From positions 4,898,001 through 4,962,000 of the forward strand of contig NZ_OZ245757.1 in the NCBI RefSeq assembly GCF_965227505.1: DNA of 64,000 nucleotides, given 5' to 3'. The notes below the pieces were generated by a model. That model had not been told where the DNA came from, searched no databases, and saw only the letters and a list, made by a program, of their open reading frames with translations. Position 1 is the stretch's first letter; each line of letters begins with the position of its first letter. Position numbers and translations under genes: made by a program. Shown here piece by piece: positions 61,269 through 64,000 of the stretch. Source of the stretch: Pelagibius sp965227505. Lineage in GTDB: Bacteria; Pseudomonadota; Alphaproteobacteria; Kiloniellales; Kiloniellaceae.

Positions 61269-62993
61269 ATGCACGCGACGACCCACCTGAACGAGGTTCT
61301 GATCTTCCTGATAGCGGCGGTCTGCGTCGTGCCCCTGTTCCGCTGGGCACGATCCAGCTCCGTCCTGGGCTACCTGGCGGCCGGGGTTCTGGTCGGTCCT
61401 TCCGCGCTGGCCCTGGTGAAGGACCCGGACAGCGTCCAACTGCTGGGCGAGTTCGGCGTCATCTTTCTGCTCTTTGCGATCGGTCTCGAGCTTTCGGTCG
61501 AGCGCCTCAAGGTCATGCGCCGCCTCGTGTTCGGCCTCGGTGCCAGCCAGGTTACCCTGACGGCTGTGCTGGTCGGGATCGTCGCATTCTGGGCCGGACA
61601 GTCGGTCGAGGCGGCGCTGGTCATCGGCTTCGGGCTGGCGCTTTCCTCTACCGCTTTTGTCATTCAGATGCTGATCGAGCGCGGCGAACTCGCCTCGCGC
61701 TTCGGCCGAACCTCCTTTGCCGTCCTGCTGTTCCAGGATCTGGCCATCATTCCCTTGCTGGCGCTCCTTCCGCTGCTCAGCGGGCCCGACGCCAACATCC
61801 TGGAAGCCCTCGGTCTTGCGGCACTGAAGGCGGTCGGCGTGGTGATCGCGGCGATCGTCATCGGGCGGCGCATTCTGCGGCCGATCTACCGGGTCATCGC
61901 CGCCAGCAGACTGCAGGAACTCTTCGTCGCGGCAACCCTCCTGGTGGTGCTGGGCTCCGGCTGGCTGATGGCCCTGGGCGGAATTTCCATGGCGCTCGGC
62001 GCCTTTCTGGCCGGCCTGCTGCTGGCGGAGACCGAGTACCGCCATCAGGTCGATGCCGACATCAGGCCTTTCAAGGGCCTGTTGCTCGGTCTCTTCTTCA
62101 TGGCCGTCGGCATGGCGATCGACATTCAGCAGTTGCTTCAGGACTGGCGCATCGTTGCCATCTGCCTCATTGCACTGTTGCTGGTGAAGAGCGTCGTCAC
62201 GACCCTGTTGTGCCTGCTGTGGAAGCTGCCCGCCGACGTCGCCGTTCGGGCCGGAACCCTGCTGTCGCAGGCCGGTGAGTTTGGCTTCGTGCTGTTTGGC
62301 GGCGCCATGATCCAGGGGCTTCTCGACCGCGAGACGGGCCAGGTTCTGTTGGCGGTCATCGCCTTGTCGATGGCCGTGACGCCGGCTATGGGCTGGGCCG
62401 GAGGGCGGCTGTCGCGCGGGTTGGCGCCCAAGCCCAGCAGCGGCCAGGAGAGCCTGAAGCATGAAGTCGAGAGCGTCAGCGACCACGTCATCATCGCCGG
62501 CTTCGGCCGGGTCGGCCAGACGGTGGCGCGCGTGCTCTCCGCCTGCGGGGTGCCCTACGTTGCGCTGGATCTGGACCATGGCCGGGTGACCCACTATCGC
62601 GGCCGCGGGCTGCCTCTCTACTACGGGGATGCGACGCGGGTCGATGTCCTGGAAGCCGCCGGGGTGGAACATGCCCGCGCTGCCGTCATTACAGTGGACC
62701 GCTCCGCCGAAGCCAGCCGCGCGGTCGAGGCGCTGCACAGCCGCATGCCCGAACTGCCGATTTTCGTGCGGTCCCACGATCTGCGCCATGCCCAGGCGCT
62801 TGAGCAGGTCGGGGCCGTTGCGGTGGTGCCGGAGACCGTTGAGGCCAGCCTGCAACTGGGTGGTATTCTCCTGTCGTCCGTGGGTATCGGGGCCGACGAT
62901 GTGACCCGCGTCATGAGAGACTTCAGGGCCGACAACTATGCCCGGCTGGAGGATCTGGACGCCAAGAATGCGGCCGGGACCGCGCAGAAATAG
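61269..62993 (+). CDS. Kef-type K+/H+ antiporter with C-terminal RCK/TrkA-N domain
   Basis: A 574-aa inner-membrane monovalent cation/proton antiporter of the CPA2 family. Residues about 1-385 contain a dozen or so hydrophobic helices with family signatures (FLLFAIGLELSVERL, GFGLALSSTAFVIQ, LLGLFFMAVGMAID). Residues about 405-550 form a TrkA-N NAD-binding domain: HVIIAGFGRVGQTVARVL with GxGxxG, then LYYGDATRVDVLEAAGVEHARAAVI. Length is typical for KefB/KefC-like proteins without the second TrkA-C domain. It exports K+ in exchange for protons under control of nucleotides or thiols (family knowledge). It lies 27 nt after a K+ channel gene and 14 nt before liuD; the pair could form a K+ efflux unit. 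Confidence 0.9.
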   Translation: MHATTHLNEVLIFLIAAVCVVPLFRWARSSSVLGYLAAGVLVGPSALALVKDPDSVQLLGEFGVIFLLFAIGLELSVERLKVMRRLVFGLGASQVTLTAVLVGIVAFWAGQSVEAALVIGFGLALSSTAFVIQMLIERGELASRFGRTSFAVLLFQDLAIIPLLALLPLLSGPDANILEALGLAALKAVGVVIAAIVIGRRILRPIYRVIAASRLQELFVAATLLVVLGSGWLMALGGISMALGAFLAGLLLAETEYRHQVDADIRPFKGLLLGLFFMAVGMAIDIQQLLQDWRIVAICLIALLLVKSVVTTLLCLLWKLPADVAVRAGTLLSQAGEFGFVLFGGAMIQGLLDRETGQVLLAVIALSMAVTPAMGWAGGRLSRGLAPKPSSGQESLKHEVESVSDHVIIAGFGRVGQTVARVLSACGVPYVALDLDHGRVTHYRGRGLPLYYGDATRVDVLEAAGVEHARAAVITVDRSAEASRAVEALHSRMPELPIFVRSHDLRHAQALEQVGAVAVVPETVEASLQLGGILLSSVGIGADDVTRVMRDFRADNYARLEDLDAKNAAGTAQK

Positions 62994-63007
62994 GAGTGGC
63001 TGGGGAC

Positions 63008-64000
<993 letters not shown>

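Overview
The window is GC-rich DNA with a high coding density. Its codon use, gene families (leucine-catabolic methylcrotonyl-CoA carboxylase, a LapG-type protease, RHH-PAS protein) and overall style suggest an alphaproteobacterium, perhaps a marine or halophilic Rhodospirillales-type organism. The taxon is an inference; no rRNA or tRNA gene is present to confirm it.

Layout. (1) 38-5160: a signalling trio on the + strand: adenylate cyclase with an FHA domain, PP2C phosphatase, and a membrane Ser/Thr kinase with a peptidoglycan-binding domain and Sel1 repeats. (2) 5399-6349: an OmpA-like envelope protein closed by a strong terminator. (3) 7166-38448: three very large type I-secreted adhesins (4109, 4441 and about 1487 aa), all + strand. 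They start with related N-terminal modules and end in RTX repeats plus a C-terminal secretion region. (4) 38640-40058: the relic of a fourth adhesin, preceded by two diverged copies of a structured leader. (5) 40104-44719: a minus-strand cluster with two paralogous GT1-type glycosyltransferases, one GT4 glycosyltransferase with a basic tail, and a 90-aa protein. (6) 44897-48806: a minus-strand operon of a LapG-like periplasmic protease, a membrane protein with a degenerate HD-GYP domain, and a trypsin-like protease. (7) 49126-55741: the type I secretion apparatus (HlyD-like adaptor and ABC exporter on minus, TolC-like protein on plus). (8) 56029-57742: three small accessory genes. (9) 57912-64000: a methylcrotonyl-CoA carboxylase operon that also encodes a K+ channel and a Kef-type antiporter; its last gene runs off the window.

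How the genes fit together. Regions 3 to 7 look like a complete, locally encoded, regulated surface-adhesion system of the LapA/LapG type. Each adhesin carries a di-alanine site (TAAG, TAAG, VAAG) at residues 141-181, where a LapG protease would cut and release it from the cell. The exporter has a C39-like domain without the catalytic cysteine, as LapB-type exporters do. The notable point is the regulator. No LapD (degenerate GGDEF-EAL) gene is present. Immediately downstream of lapG lies a protein with LapD-like topology (TM, periplasmic domain, TM, cytoplasmic module) whose cytoplasmic output is PAS plus an HD-GYP domain that has lost its HD pair (Ser-Gln instead). I propose that it is a catalytically dead c-di-GMP receptor doing the job of LapD. 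A co-operonic trypsin-like protease with a possible peptidoglycan-binding tail may be a further component. The adhesins are themselves unusual: adhesin 2 is built from about 75 copies of a roughly 45-aa Asn/Ala-rich RTX-like repeat, with two higher levels of duplication.
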